From positions 62,001-126,000 of the forward strand of contig NZ_JBHTKR010000005.1 in the NCBI RefSeq assembly GCF_042678485.1: a stretch of DNA of 64,000 nt, given 5' to 3'. Positions 15,942 through 24,061 of the stretch are shown piece after piece (the first letter of the stretch is position 1; each line of letters opens with the position of its first letter). This DNA comes from Seohaeicola saemankumensis (GTDB taxonomy: Bacteria > Pseudomonadota > Alphaproteobacteria > Rhodobacterales > Rhodobacteraceae). Both the position numbers and the translations under genes were made by a program. The notes under the pieces were generated by a model. It did no database searches. It was not told where the DNA came from and worked only from the letters and a program-made list of their open reading frames with translations.

Positions 15942-16979
15942 ATGATTCGACGTAACCTGATGAAGACGGCGGCCGCGGCTGCCTTTGCCCTGGCGCTTGC
16001 CCCGGCCAGCCTGTCGGCGCAGGAAGTGACGCTGCGGCTGCACCAGTTCCTGCCGCCCCCCGCGCCGGTTCCGGCCCATATCCTCAAGCCATGGGCCACC
16101 GCCGTGGAAGAGCGCGCCGGCGGCAAGCTGAAGATCGAGCATTATGACGCGATGGCCCTGGGCGGACGCCCGACGGATTTGATGGATCAGGCGATCGACG
16201 GCACCGTGGACATGGTGATGACCGTGGTGGGCTATACCCCCGGCCGCTTCCCCAAGACCGAAGTGTTCGAGCTGCCCTTCATGATGACCAACCCGGTCGC
16301 CACCTCGAAAGCCTTCATGCAGCTGGTCGACAGCGAATTGCAGGCCGAGGAATACAAGGACGTCAAGGTTCTGGGTGCCTGGGTCCACGGGCCCGGCCTG
16401 ATCCATTCCAAGGATCCGATCAACAGCCTGGAGGACATGGCAGGCAAGAAACTGCGCGGGCCGACCCGCGTGATCACCGACATGCTGAATGAACTGGGCG
16501 CAACCCCGGTCGGCATGCCCCTGCCCGCGATCCCGGAATCGCTGTCCAAGGGCGTGATCGACGCTACCGTGATCCCGTGGGAGGTGACGACCGCCGTGCG
16601 CGTGTCCGAACTGGTGGGCAACCATGTCGAATTCGCGGGCCCCGAGGCGCTTTACACCGCGACGATCGTTCTGGTCATGAACAAGGCCCGCTACGAATCC
16701 CTGCCCGCGGACATCCGCGCCGCCATCGACGCGGAATCAGGTGAAAAGCTGGCGGCCTTCGCGTCGCAGGTCATGTGGGATTATGACGTGCCTGCCCGCA
16801 AGATCGCGGTGGATCGCGGCAACAACATCGTCCAGCTGGACGAGGCGGAAGTCGCGCGCTGGAAGGAAAAGGCCCAGCCCGTCATCGACCGCTGGGTGGC
16901 CGACATGGGAACCAAGGGGATCGACGGGCGCGCCCTGATCCAGAAGGCCAAGGACCTGATCGCCCAGAACGGCGGCTGA
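15942..16979 (+). CDS. TRAP transporter substrate-binding protein, DctP family (orphan)
   Basis: A 345-residue periplasmic binding protein. Its signal peptide is MIRRNLMKTAAAAAFALALA with cleavage near LSA-Q. The DctP signature region contains ELPFMMTN, GAWVHGPGLIHSKDPI and LRGPTRVITDMLNELGATPV, with the carboxylate-binding Arg in the last. Such proteins deliver organic acids, including aromatic acids, to a DctQ/DctM membrane pair. No membrane subunits are adjacent or elsewhere in the window, so it must use partners encoded elsewhere. Start ATG follows GGGAGGAAACC. Flanking P450 and feruloyl-CoA-synthase-like genes suggest a phenolic or aromatic acid ligand, by inference. Confidence 0.88.
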   Translation: MIRRNLMKTAAAAAFALALAPASLSAQEVTLRLHQFLPPPAPVPAHILKPWATAVEERAGGKLKIEHYDAMALGGRPTDLMDQAIDGTVDMVMTVVGYTPGRFPKTEVFELPFMMTNPVATSKAFMQLVDSELQAEEYKDVKVLGAWVHGPGLIHSKDPINSLEDMAGKKLRGPTRVITDMLNELGATPVGMPLPAIPESLSKGVIDATVIPWEVTTAVRVSELVGNHVEFAGPEALYTATIVLVMNKARYESLPADIRAAIDAESGEKLAAFASQVMWDYDVPARKIAVDRGNNIVQLDEAEVARWKEKAQPVIDRWVADMGTKGIDGRALIQKAKDLIAQNGG

Positions 16980-17004
16980 TCCACATCGCACGCAGGACAG
17001 GGAA

Positions 17005-17033
17005 GGGCCGTCGGATCATCCGGCGGCCTTTTT
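17005..17033 (+). terminator. Rho-independent terminator after TRAP binding-protein gene
   Basis: GGCCGTCGGAT (17006-17016) pairs with ATCCGGCGGCC (17018-17028), with one T-G wobble, and is followed by TTTTT. It lies 26 bases past the stop codon. Confidence 0.85.
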
Positions 17034-17086
17034 CCATGACGTGCCGTGGGAATGAGTATTTGGGGAAAGATGAAGGGACGGGCGAC

Positions 17087-18853
17087 CTATTCGCGGGCAA
17101 TGCCTTCGGGGGCGTCATGGACCCGCCGCACCGCATCCGGCCTGTGACGGACAACGGCGCGGGCGTTGATCGACCCCTTGTCGGTCACCTCGCCCCGGTC
17201 CAGGCCGGGCGGGTCGCGCAGGATCAGCATCCGCGCGATCCTGTTGGAACTGCCGGTTGCAGCGGCCACGAAGGAGGCATGGCGCGCCTCAAGCTCTGCC
17301 ATGATGCCGGGTCGATCCATGACGCCCTCGGCGGGAAACAGCAGGGCGGCCAGCGCCGGGCGATCCTCGCCCAGGATCACCGCATCGCGGATCAGGCCCC
17401 CGAAATGATCCACGAGCCGCGCCCGCAGGGCACCGACCGCGACCCATGTGCCTGTGGCCAGCTTGAAGTTTTCAGCGATGCGGCCATCGAAGAAGAACCC
17501 TTGCGTCAGGTCATCCGGATCGGCGGGGCGCAGCGCATCGCCCAGGCAATAGAAGCCCTCATCATCCAGCATCTTCGCGCTGCCGTCCGGATCGCCCAGA
17601 TACCCCGGCGTGATCGAGGGGCTTTTCAACCGCGCCTCAAGCTTGCCTTCGTTCGGAACCAGCTTCAGGGTGATCCCGCGCGCGGGCAGGCCGACATTGC
17701 CGGGTGCCGCCTGCTGCCGCGTGCACATCAACGCGAAAGGCCCGGTTTCGGTGGCGCCCAGGCCCGTCGTCAGCAGAACCTCGCGGCCTGTCACCTGCCG
17801 GGCCATGTCCCGCAATCCGTCCCACAGGTGCTGCGCCATCCCGGCGCCCGCATACATCATCAAGTCCAGCCGGCTGAAGAAGCGCGCAGCAAGGTCTGGA
17901 TCGGCGCGAAACGCGTCCAGCAGCATCTCATAGCCGGCAGGCACGTTGAAATACCATGTCGGCGCGACATCGCGCAGGTTATCCAGCGTGCGCGTGATCA
18001 GGGCCGGCGTCGGCTTGCCCTCATCGATGTGATAGGTGCCGCCATTGCAGAGCACCATGTGAAACACCTTGTTGCCGCTGGCCGTATGGCTCCATGGCGC
18101 CCAGTCGACCACGACGGGCGGATGATCGGCAAGAAAGCGAAAACAGTCAGCGACCATGTCCTGGTTGCGGGCGATCATGTCATGGGTGTTGATCACCGCC
18201 TTGGGGCTGCCTGTCGAGCCGCTGGTAAAGAGGTACTTCGCCACCATGTCACCCTTGAGCGCGGCAAAGGCCGCATCTGCGGCCGCCGTTTCCGGGAGGG
18301 GAAGATCGGCGAAAGCCAGCCCCCCCGGTGGCGCGTTGACGGAACAGGCGATCCGCAGCCCTTCGGGCAGAGCTGCCAGAGCCCGGCCATAGCGCGCCCC
18401 GTCAGCCGCGTAGACCAGTCCCGGCCTGAGCAGCGCAACGGCATCGCGCAGCTTGTCATGGCTGTCCGACAGAAGCGAAAACGCCGTCGACAATGCCGCT
18501 GTCGGCACGCCCGCATATTGCCCGGCCAAAGCCAGAACCGCATGATCCAGCGCGTTTTCCGACAGGATCAGCACCGGACGGTCCTGCCCAAGCCCCTGCG
18601 CCAGCAAGCCCGCACCAAGGTGGCGCATGCGTTCCCACAACATGCCGTAGCGGATGCGCTGCCAATCACCGGAAGGCCCGCGCTGCGCCAAGGCCACGCG
18701 GTCCGGCGCAGTCCTCGCCCAATGCCCGATCCGGGCCGCGATCGTATCCGCCAGCCGTGGCGCCTGACCCGAATGCTGCATCAGGATCGTGCCATCGTCA
18801 CGCCGGTCGATATGGAATGCAGGAGTCCAGAAACGTGGTTGCGACATGTTCAC
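17087..18853 (-). CDS. Feruloyl-CoA synthase-like acyl-CoA ligase (AMP-forming)
   Basis: A 588-residue member of the adenylate-forming superfamily. The P-loop motif is LFTSGSTGSPKAVINTH. The next block, VVVDWAPWSHTASGN and then NGGTYHIDEGKPTP, is typical of the feruloyl-CoA synthase branch. The second core motif is TTGLGATETGP, and the hinge region is FFFDGRIAENFKLATGTWV, which has the glycine-threonine pattern of that branch. The family activates hydroxycinnamates to CoA thioesters for side-chain removal. The enoyl-CoA hydratase/aldolase and vanillin dehydrogenase expected with it are not here. It is divergent from DUF3237. Confidence 0.87.
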   Translation of the reverse strand: MNMSQPRFWTPAFHIDRRDDGTILMQHSGQAPRLADTIAARIGHWARTAPDRVALAQRGPSGDWQRIRYGMLWERMRHLGAGLLAQGLGQDRPVLILSENALDHAVLALAGQYAGVPTAALSTAFSLLSDSHDKLRDAVALLRPGLVYAADGARYGRALAALPEGLRIACSVNAPPGGLAFADLPLPETAAADAAFAALKGDMVAKYLFTSGSTGSPKAVINTHDMIARNQDMVADCFRFLADHPPVVVDWAPWSHTASGNKVFHMVLCNGGTYHIDEGKPTPALITRTLDNLRDVAPTWYFNVPAGYEMLLDAFRADPDLAARFFSRLDLMMYAGAGMAQHLWDGLRDMARQVTGREVLLTTGLGATETGPFALMCTRQQAAPGNVGLPARGITLKLVPNEGKLEARLKSPSITPGYLGDPDGSAKMLDDEGFYCLGDALRPADPDDLTQGFFFDGRIAENFKLATGTWVAVGALRARLVDHFGGLIRDAVILGEDRPALAALLFPAEGVMDRPGIMAELEARHASFVAAATGSSNRIARMLILRDPPGLDRGEVTDKGSINARAVVRHRPDAVRRVHDAPEGIARE

Positions 18854-18965
18854 CCCTTCTTCGGACCCATATGCGCCGATCCGCTGGACAGGTTCTGGCG
18901 TGGGTAGTTATGGTTTATAGCGATAGCATTTGCCACTCAATCCCGATCACCCCACGGAGGGCCGC

Positions 18966-19436
18966 ATGACCCAGTCCATTTTCACCCCAGGCCTGCGCCA
19001 TGTCTGCGATCTTTTCGTATCCCTTGATCCGATCCGCGAAATGGGGGCCGGCCAGGCCGGACAACGCCGGATCATCCCCATCATTGGCGGTAGGGTAACA
19101 GGCCCGGCCATCAATGGCCGCATTCTGAACCTTGGCGCGGACTGGCAGACCATCTGGTCCAATGGCGTGGCCGAACTGGACACCCGCTATGCCATCGAAA
19201 CCGCGGATGGCGCGACCATCGAGATCAGGAATTACGGCTACCGCCACGGCCCGACCGAGGTGCTGGCCGCCATCGCGAGAGGCGAGGAGGTGGACCCCTC
19301 CAGCTATTACATGCGAACGCATGCGCGGCTGGAAAGCGGCGATCCGCGCTATGATTGGGTGAACCGCACACTTTTTGTCGGCACGGGCGCGCGCAAATCG
19401 GGGCAAGTCGTCATCTCGCTTTTCGCGCTTGAATAA
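18966..19436 (+). CDS. DUF3237 domain protein
   Basis: A 156-residue soluble protein covering one DUF3237 domain. The family pattern is visible as GQRRIIPIIGGRVTGPAING, then ILNLGADWQ and LDTRYAIETADGATIEIRNY. It closes with the paired YDWVNRTLFVGTG strand typical of the family. The fold is a beta-barrel of unknown biochemical role; relatives often sit in aromatic or terpenoid catabolic loci, which agrees with the neighbouring CoA ligase and P450. The ATG at 18966 is preceded by ACGGAGGGCC. It diverges from the ligase gene over 112 bases. Confidence 0.85.
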   Translation: MTQSIFTPGLRHVCDLFVSLDPIREMGAGQAGQRRIIPIIGGRVTGPAINGRILNLGADWQTIWSNGVAELDTRYAIETADGATIEIRNYGYRHGPTEVLAAIARGEEVDPSSYYMRTHARLESGDPRYDWVNRTLFVGTGARKSGQVVISLFALE

Positions 19437-19503
19437 CGCCTGGCCGGAATAACAGCCTGCGGGGCTGGACCCGGCACGCGCGCTGCCCGACAGTCACGCA
19501 ATC

Positions 19504-20238
19504 ATGAGCCTGATTCTCGTCTTCCTTGCCTTTGGTCTTGGCGGCATCCTGAAAGGGGCCACCGGCGCCGGTGCACCGATCATTGCCGTGCCGGTCATGA
19601 CGATCTTTTTCGGCGCGCCCTTCGCCGTGGCGGTCTTTGCCATTCCCAATCTGGTCACCAATATCTGGCAGGGCTGGAGCTTTCGCCGCCATGCCCTGGC
19701 CAGCCCGCTGACCTTGCATTTCGCGGTGGCGGGCGCCCTTGGCGCGGGGATCGGCAGCTTCATGCTGGCATGGTTGCCCACCGAGGCGCTGAACCTGACC
19801 GTGGCCCTGTCCGTTCTGGCCTATGCCGGCTTTCGCGTGTTGCGCCCTGGCTGGACCTTGAGCCTTGCGCGGGCCGAGGCATTGGCCGCCCCGGTCGGCA
19901 TCCTTGGCGGCATCCTGCAAGGCGCCGCGGGCCTGTCCGCCCCCGTATCGCTGAGCTTCCTGAACGCGCTGAAGCTGGAGCGCGTGCAATTCATCTTCAC
20001 CATCTCGGTGTTTTTCTTTGCCATGGCAGTCGTGCAGATCCCTCTGCTGACCGGGCTTGGCATCCTGACCGGCGAGCGTTTCGTGATCAGTTGCCTGGCG
20101 CTGATCCCGCTGATGGCAACCATGCCGCTGGGGTCATGGCTGGGCCGCCGCATATCGGCCAGCACCTTCGATCGGGTGATCCTGGGCCTTCTGACCGTGC
20201 TGGCGCTGCGCCTGGTCTGGCAGGCGGTGGCGGGTTGA
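19504..20238 (+). CDS. TauE/SafE-family (sulfite/organosulfur) membrane permease
   Basis: A 244-residue protein with about seven to eight membrane helices. The first repeat opens FLAFGLGGILKGATGAGAPI and the second repeats the pattern as PVGILGGILQGAAGLSAPV. This internally duplicated GxxxGxxGxGG-type signature defines TauE/SafE (DUF81) proteins, which move sulfite, sulfoacetate or other anions across the inner membrane. Start ATG at 19504 has no strong ribosome site. It follows DUF3237 by 67 bases on the same strand and may be cotranscribed. Substrate is unknown; no sulfonate-degrading gene is near. Confidence 0.85.
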   Translation: MSLILVFLAFGLGGILKGATGAGAPIIAVPVMTIFFGAPFAVAVFAIPNLVTNIWQGWSFRRHALASPLTLHFAVAGALGAGIGSFMLAWLPTEALNLTVALSVLAYAGFRVLRPGWTLSLARAEALAAPVGILGGILQGAAGLSAPVSLSFLNALKLERVQFIFTISVFFFAMAVVQIPLLTGLGILTGERFVISCLALIPLMATMPLGSWLGRRISASTFDRVILGLLTVLALRLVWQAVAG

Positions 20239-20351
20239 CGCCACCCCGCAAGCAGCGGGCTTGAAAGCGGCGCGTGACCTTGCCATCTAGGCGCATAAGG
20301 CAAGGCAGCGGGGCAAACCCCGCCCGACAGGCAGACAGATAACCAAAAGGA

Positions 20352-20993
20352 ATGACGATCATGCGCCTTCGCGCGATCATCACAAGCATGGCCATGGTCA
20401 CGGCCACGGCATGGGCAAGCCAGACCCTGGCCGCGCCCACGCAGTGCACGACCAAGATCGAAGGCGAAAGCGTCACGATCTTCTATGATGACGAGGAACC
20501 CACCTATTCCTCGTTCCGCGAGCGTTATTTCAGCCGTCGCAACACCTGCCCCGGCGCCGTGGTAATCACCTATCTCATGCCGGATCTGACGGCCGAGGAA
20601 CGCCAGGTCTTCTGCGCCAATTACGATCCCGAAACACAAAACCATTCACGGCCCGCCCAGGGCCGGAGAGACGCTTTCGGCCGTTGCGCCGAACCCTCGC
20701 GCACCTGCAATCTGGTCAACACCACGCGGCAGGAAGCGCTTGCACTTGTCGGTATCGGCACGCGTGCCGAAGAGGACACAGTGTCCGGCCGCCTGTCGTC
20801 CACCATTTCGGCTGTCACGCACAGCTCTGGCGCGATGGTCCTTTCGGGAAATACGGCAAGCCTGTCGAGCCTGCTGTCGTCGGCAGGCACCGCCATCGGC
20901 ACAGCACTTGGCACACCGGCGGTACTGGCCGGGGCCGCGGCCAGTGTCGTGGTCATCGGGGGCGCGGTCTATCTGTGCAGCGACGCGGACTGA
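20352..20993 (+). CDS. Secreted hypothetical protein with C-terminal hydrophobic helix
   Basis: A 213-residue protein I do not recognise. Residues 1-28 form a Sec signal peptide ending near LAA-PTQC. The middle (about 30-125) is polar with five cysteines, at least four of which could form disulfides in the periplasm. A serine/glycine-rich stretch (SSTISAVTHSSGAMVLSGNT) leads into an Ala/Gly/Val helix (AVLAGAAASVVVIGGAVYLC), so the protein is probably anchored by its C-terminus. Start ATG at 20352 follows AAAAGGA; the ATG at 20361 is an alternative. It stands alone, with a tRNA gene downstream on the other strand. Confidence 0.75.
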   Translation: MTIMRLRAIITSMAMVTATAWASQTLAAPTQCTTKIEGESVTIFYDDEEPTYSSFRERYFSRRNTCPGAVVITYLMPDLTAEERQVFCANYDPETQNHSRPAQGRRDAFGRCAEPSRTCNLVNTTRQEALALVGIGTRAEEDTVSGRLSSTISAVTHSSGAMVLSGNTASLSSLLSSAGTAIGTALGTPAVLAGAAASVVVIGGAVYLCSDAD

Positions 20994-21002
20994 AACGATA
21001 AA

Positions 21003-21079
21003 TGGCGATCCCAGAAGGACTCGAACCCTCAACCTGCTGATTAGAAGTCAGCTGCTCTATCCAGTTGAGCTATGGGATC
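21003..21079 (-). tRNA. tRNA-Arg (anticodon UCU)
   Basis: A 77-base cloverleaf with an encoded CCA end (TGG at 21003-21005 on the plus strand). The acceptor stem GATCCCA/TGGGATC is perfect, with discriminator G. The anticodon loop reads CTTCTAA on a five-pair stem (CTGA/TCAG core), giving anticodon TCT for AGA/AGG arginine codons. The T-arm GTTCGAGTC is canonical. Confidence 0.97.
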
Positions 21080-21137
21080 GCATTGATCCTATGTGCCGCC
21101 GCGCGGCAACAAAGGCAAGCCGTCAATCTATCGGTAA

Positions 21138-21449
21138 TCAGTGGGTCCAGGCGCCGCGACGGTTCGTGGCGAAATTTTCGCCATAGCCACCGGGGCGAAT
21201 ATTAGGCTTGCGGGTCTTGGGTTCGACCACGACAGCGTCGATGCCATGCGCCCGCGCATATTCGACGGCGGCTTCCTTGCTGTCGAACCGCAGCTTCACC
21301 TGCGCCTGGGTGTCACCAGAGGATGTCCAACCCATCAGCGGATCCACTTCGCGCGCTTCTGCGGGGGCGAATTCCAGAACCCAGTCATGGGTCTTGGCCA
21401 TGCCCGAGGACATCGCGGTCTTGGCTGGCTTGTAGATACGCGCTCGCAT
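21138..21449 (-). CDS. ETC complex I subunit, NDUFS4-like (NADH:quinone oxidoreductase accessory)
   Basis: A 103-residue protein matching the NDUFS4 (ETC_C1_NDUFS4) family. It opens MRARIYKPAKTAMSSGMAKT, contains DPLMGWTSSGDTQAQVKLRF and the helix SKEAAVEYARAHGI, and ends in a basic NIRPGGYGENF tail. Alphaproteobacteria and mitochondria share this accessory subunit, which supports complex I assembly and the NADH-binding arm. The start at 21449 is chosen because the following sequence matches the family and AGGG lies upstream. It is monocistronic, downstream of tRNA-Arg in the transcribed direction reversed. Confidence 0.92.
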   Translation of the reverse strand: MRARIYKPAKTAMSSGMAKTHDWVLEFAPAEAREVDPLMGWTSSGDTQAQVKLRFDSKEAAVEYARAHGIDAVVVEPKTRKPNIRPGGYGENFATNRRGAWTH

Positions 21450-21874
21450 GGGAACCCTCCGGTTTGCGCCCCCTATATCGGAGAAAGCGGCGCCAAGAAC
21501 AAGACCGCAGAACGCCACAGGACGCGGTTTTTAAGCGCAGTCAGCGCGAAACGGTCGGAAAATGGGGAAGTCTGGTTGCCGATGCTTGCGCTATGAGCGA
21601 GGGGTGGGTCTTGCGCAGGCACCGGCAGCCAGGGTCGTCCACTTGCAACATCAAGGCTAGAAAAAGGAATCTGTTCCTGCAAGAGATTTTCGCAATATCT
21701 GTCAGTTTTTTCTTACACAAAACTGTCATCCAAATCATCAAGCCATTGATTTAATTTGATACTCACTGTGCTGAACGATTTTTTCACTTTCGCGCCCGCA
21801 TCCAACCGGGCGACAGGGGTTGAAACAGGCGGCGAAGGCGTCAATCTCTGCTCTCTGAAAAGGAATCTCTGCCC
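21450..21874. other. 425-base intergenic region, locally AT-rich, before uvrB
   Basis: No convincing gene is visible on either strand. The right half (about 21650-21790) is clearly more AT-rich than its surroundings. It holds two inverted repeats: AGGAA-TCTG-TTCCT (21665-21678) and CAGTTTT...AAAACTG (21703-21725). I looked for the alphaproteobacterial LexA pattern GTTC-N7-GTTC and did not find it. The region presumably carries the uvrB promoter and the promoter of the NDUFS4 gene; a small RNA is possible. Confidence 0.5.
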
Positions 21875-24052
21875 ATGACCCAGCCGGTCCTGCATGCCCC
21901 CGCTCCAGATGTGAAAAACCGCCCCAAGCTTGAGGGCGGCCGGCGGTTTGTGATGAAGACCGAATTCCAGGCGGCCGGCGACCAGCCCCGCGCCATTGCA
22001 GAACTGACAGCCGGCGTGCTGGCGGGCGAACGTGATCAGGTGCTGCTTGGCGCGACCGGCACGGGCAAGACCTTCACCATGGCCCGCATCATAGAGGAAA
22101 CACAGCGCCCCGCCATCATCCTGGCCCCCAACAAGACGCTGGCGGCCCAGCTTTATGGCGAATTCAAGGGGTTCTTCCCCGATAACGCGGTGGAATACTT
22201 CGTCAGCTACTACGACTACTACCAGCCCGAAGCCTATGTCCCGCGCAGCGACACCTATATCGAGAAGGAAAGCCAGATCAACGAGCAGATCGACCGGATG
22301 CGCCACTCGGCCACCCGGGCGCTGCTGGAACGCGATGACGTGATCATCGTGGCCTCGGTCTCGTGCATCTACGGCATCGGCTCGGTCGAGACCTATGGCG
22401 CGATGACCCAGGATCTGAAGGTTGGCGGCCGCTATGACCTGCGCGCGGTCATCGCCGACCTGGTCGCCCAGCAATACAAACGCAACGATCAGGCCTTCCA
22501 GCGCGGCAGCTTCCGGGTGCGCGGAGACAGCCTTGAGATTTTCCCGGCCCACCTGGAAGATCGCGCCTGGCGGCTGTCCTTCTTCGGCGAAGACCTGGAA
22601 AGCATCACCGAATTCGATCCGCTGACAGGGCAGAAGACCGACACATTCGACCAGATCCGCGTCTATGCGAATTCGCATTACGTGACGCCCAAGCCCACGA
22701 TGCAGCAGGCCATCATCGGCATCAAGAAAGAGCTGCGCCAGCGGCTGGATCTTCTGGTGAACGATGGCAAGCTGCTGGAGGCGCAGCGGCTGGAACAGCG
22801 CACGAATTTCGATCTGGAAATGCTAGAGGCGACAGGCGTCTGCAACGGCATCGAAAACTATTCGCGCTACCTCACCGGCCGCGCCCCGGGCGAGCCGCCC
22901 CCCACCCTGTTCGAATTCATCCCCGATCATGCCATTGTCTTTGCCGATGAATCCCACGTGTCCGTCCCGCAGATCGGCGGCATGTACAAAGGCGACTACC
23001 GGCGCAAGTTCACTCTGGCCGAACACGGGTTCCGCCTGCCCTCCTGCATGGACAACCGCCCCCTGAAGTTCGAGGAATGGGACGCGATGCGCCCGCAATC
23101 GGTCTTCGTCAGCGCGACCCCTGCGGCCTGGGAACTGGAACAGGCCGGCGGCGTCTTCACCGAACAGGTGATCCGTCCCACCGGGCTCATCGACCCCGAG
23201 ATCGAGATCCGCCCGGTCGAGATGCAGGTCGACGACCTGCTGGACGAGGTGCGCAAGGTCGCCGCCAAGGGCTACCGGACGCTCTGCACCACCCTGACCA
23301 AGCGCATGGCCGAGGACCTGACCGAATACATGCACGAACAGGGCATCCGCGTACGCTACATGCACAGCGACATCGACACGATCGAACGGATCGAAATCCT
23401 GCGCGACCTCCGGCTGGGCGCTTTCGACGTGCTGATCGGGATCAACCTGCTGCGCGAAGGGCTGGATATCCCGGAATGCGGGCTGGTGGCGATCCTGGAC
23501 GCCGACAAGGAAGGATTCCTGCGTTCGGAAACCTCGCTGATCCAGACCATAGGCCGCGCCGCGCGCAACGCCGAAGGCCGCGTGATCATGTATGCGGACC
23601 GCATCACCGGCAGCATGGAACGCGCCCTGGCCGAAACCAACCGCCGCCGCGAAAAGCAGGTCGCCTACAACATCGAACACGGGATCACGCCGCAGACCGT
23701 GAAGAAGAACGTCGAGGATATCCTGGCCGGTCTGTACAAGGGCGATGTGGACATGAACCGCGTGACCGCCAGGGTCGACAAGCCGCTCGCCGGGGCGAAC
23801 CTCAAGGCCGTGCTGGAAGGGCTGCGTACCGACATGCGCAAGGCCGCCGAGAACCTGGAGTTCGAAGAGGCCGCGCGCCTGCGCGACGAGGTCAAGCGCC
23901 TGGAAGCCGTGGATCTTGCCATCGCCGACGACCCGATGGCGCGCCAATCCGCCATCGACGCGGCTGTCGAGGCCTCGACCACCTCGCAAGGCCGCTCCAC
24001 CGCCGGCCGCGGCGGCATGCGCGGCGGCAAGGCAAGGCCACGGCGGCGTTGA
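21875..24052 (+). CDS. uvrB: Excinuclease ABC subunit B
   Basis: A 725-residue UvrB, the DNA damage-verifying helicase-like component of nucleotide excision repair that loads onto DNA with UvrA and recruits UvrC. Walker A is GATGTGKT (59-66). The beta-hairpin for strand insertion reads YYDYYQPEAYVP. Helicase motifs include IVFADESH, VSATPAAWELEQ and TIGRAARN. The C-terminal UVR domain (LEFEEAARLRDEVKRLE) that binds UvrC is present. About 25 N-terminal residues precede the usual family start and the last 25 are Gly/Arg/Ser-rich. Start ATG follows AAAAGGAATCTC. Confidence 0.97.
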   Translation: MTQPVLHAPAPDVKNRPKLEGGRRFVMKTEFQAAGDQPRAIAELTAGVLAGERDQVLLGATGTGKTFTMARIIEETQRPAIILAPNKTLAAQLYGEFKGFFPDNAVEYFVSYYDYYQPEAYVPRSDTYIEKESQINEQIDRMRHSATRALLERDDVIIVASVSCIYGIGSVETYGAMTQDLKVGGRYDLRAVIADLVAQQYKRNDQAFQRGSFRVRGDSLEIFPAHLEDRAWRLSFFGEDLESITEFDPLTGQKTDTFDQIRVYANSHYVTPKPTMQQAIIGIKKELRQRLDLLVNDGKLLEAQRLEQRTNFDLEMLEATGVCNGIENYSRYLTGRAPGEPPPTLFEFIPDHAIVFADESHVSVPQIGGMYKGDYRRKFTLAEHGFRLPSCMDNRPLKFEEWDAMRPQSVFVSATPAAWELEQAGGVFTEQVIRPTGLIDPEIEIRPVEMQVDDLLDEVRKVAAKGYRTLCTTLTKRMAEDLTEYMHEQGIRVRYMHSDIDTIERIEILRDLRLGAFDVLIGINLLREGLDIPECGLVAILDADKEGFLRSETSLIQTIGRAARNAEGRVIMYADRITGSMERALAETNRRREKQVAYNIEHGITPQTVKKNVEDILAGLYKGDVDMNRVTARVDKPLAGANLKAVLEGLRTDMRKAAENLEFEEAARLRDEVKRLEAVDLAIADDPMARQSAIDAAVEASTTSQGRSTAGRGGMRGGKARPRRR

Positions 24053-24061
24053 GGGCCGACG

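Noticed and set aside
17036..18907. Long plus-strand open frame (about 620 codons) opposite the acyl-CoA ligase gene
   Set aside because: Its translation is Arg/Gly/Pro/His-rich with no recognisable domain. It is the antisense shadow of a well-supported ligase in GC-rich DNA.
21600..21874. LexA box for uvrB
   Set aside because: I looked for GTTC-N7-GTTC and its complement upstream of uvrB and found no match.
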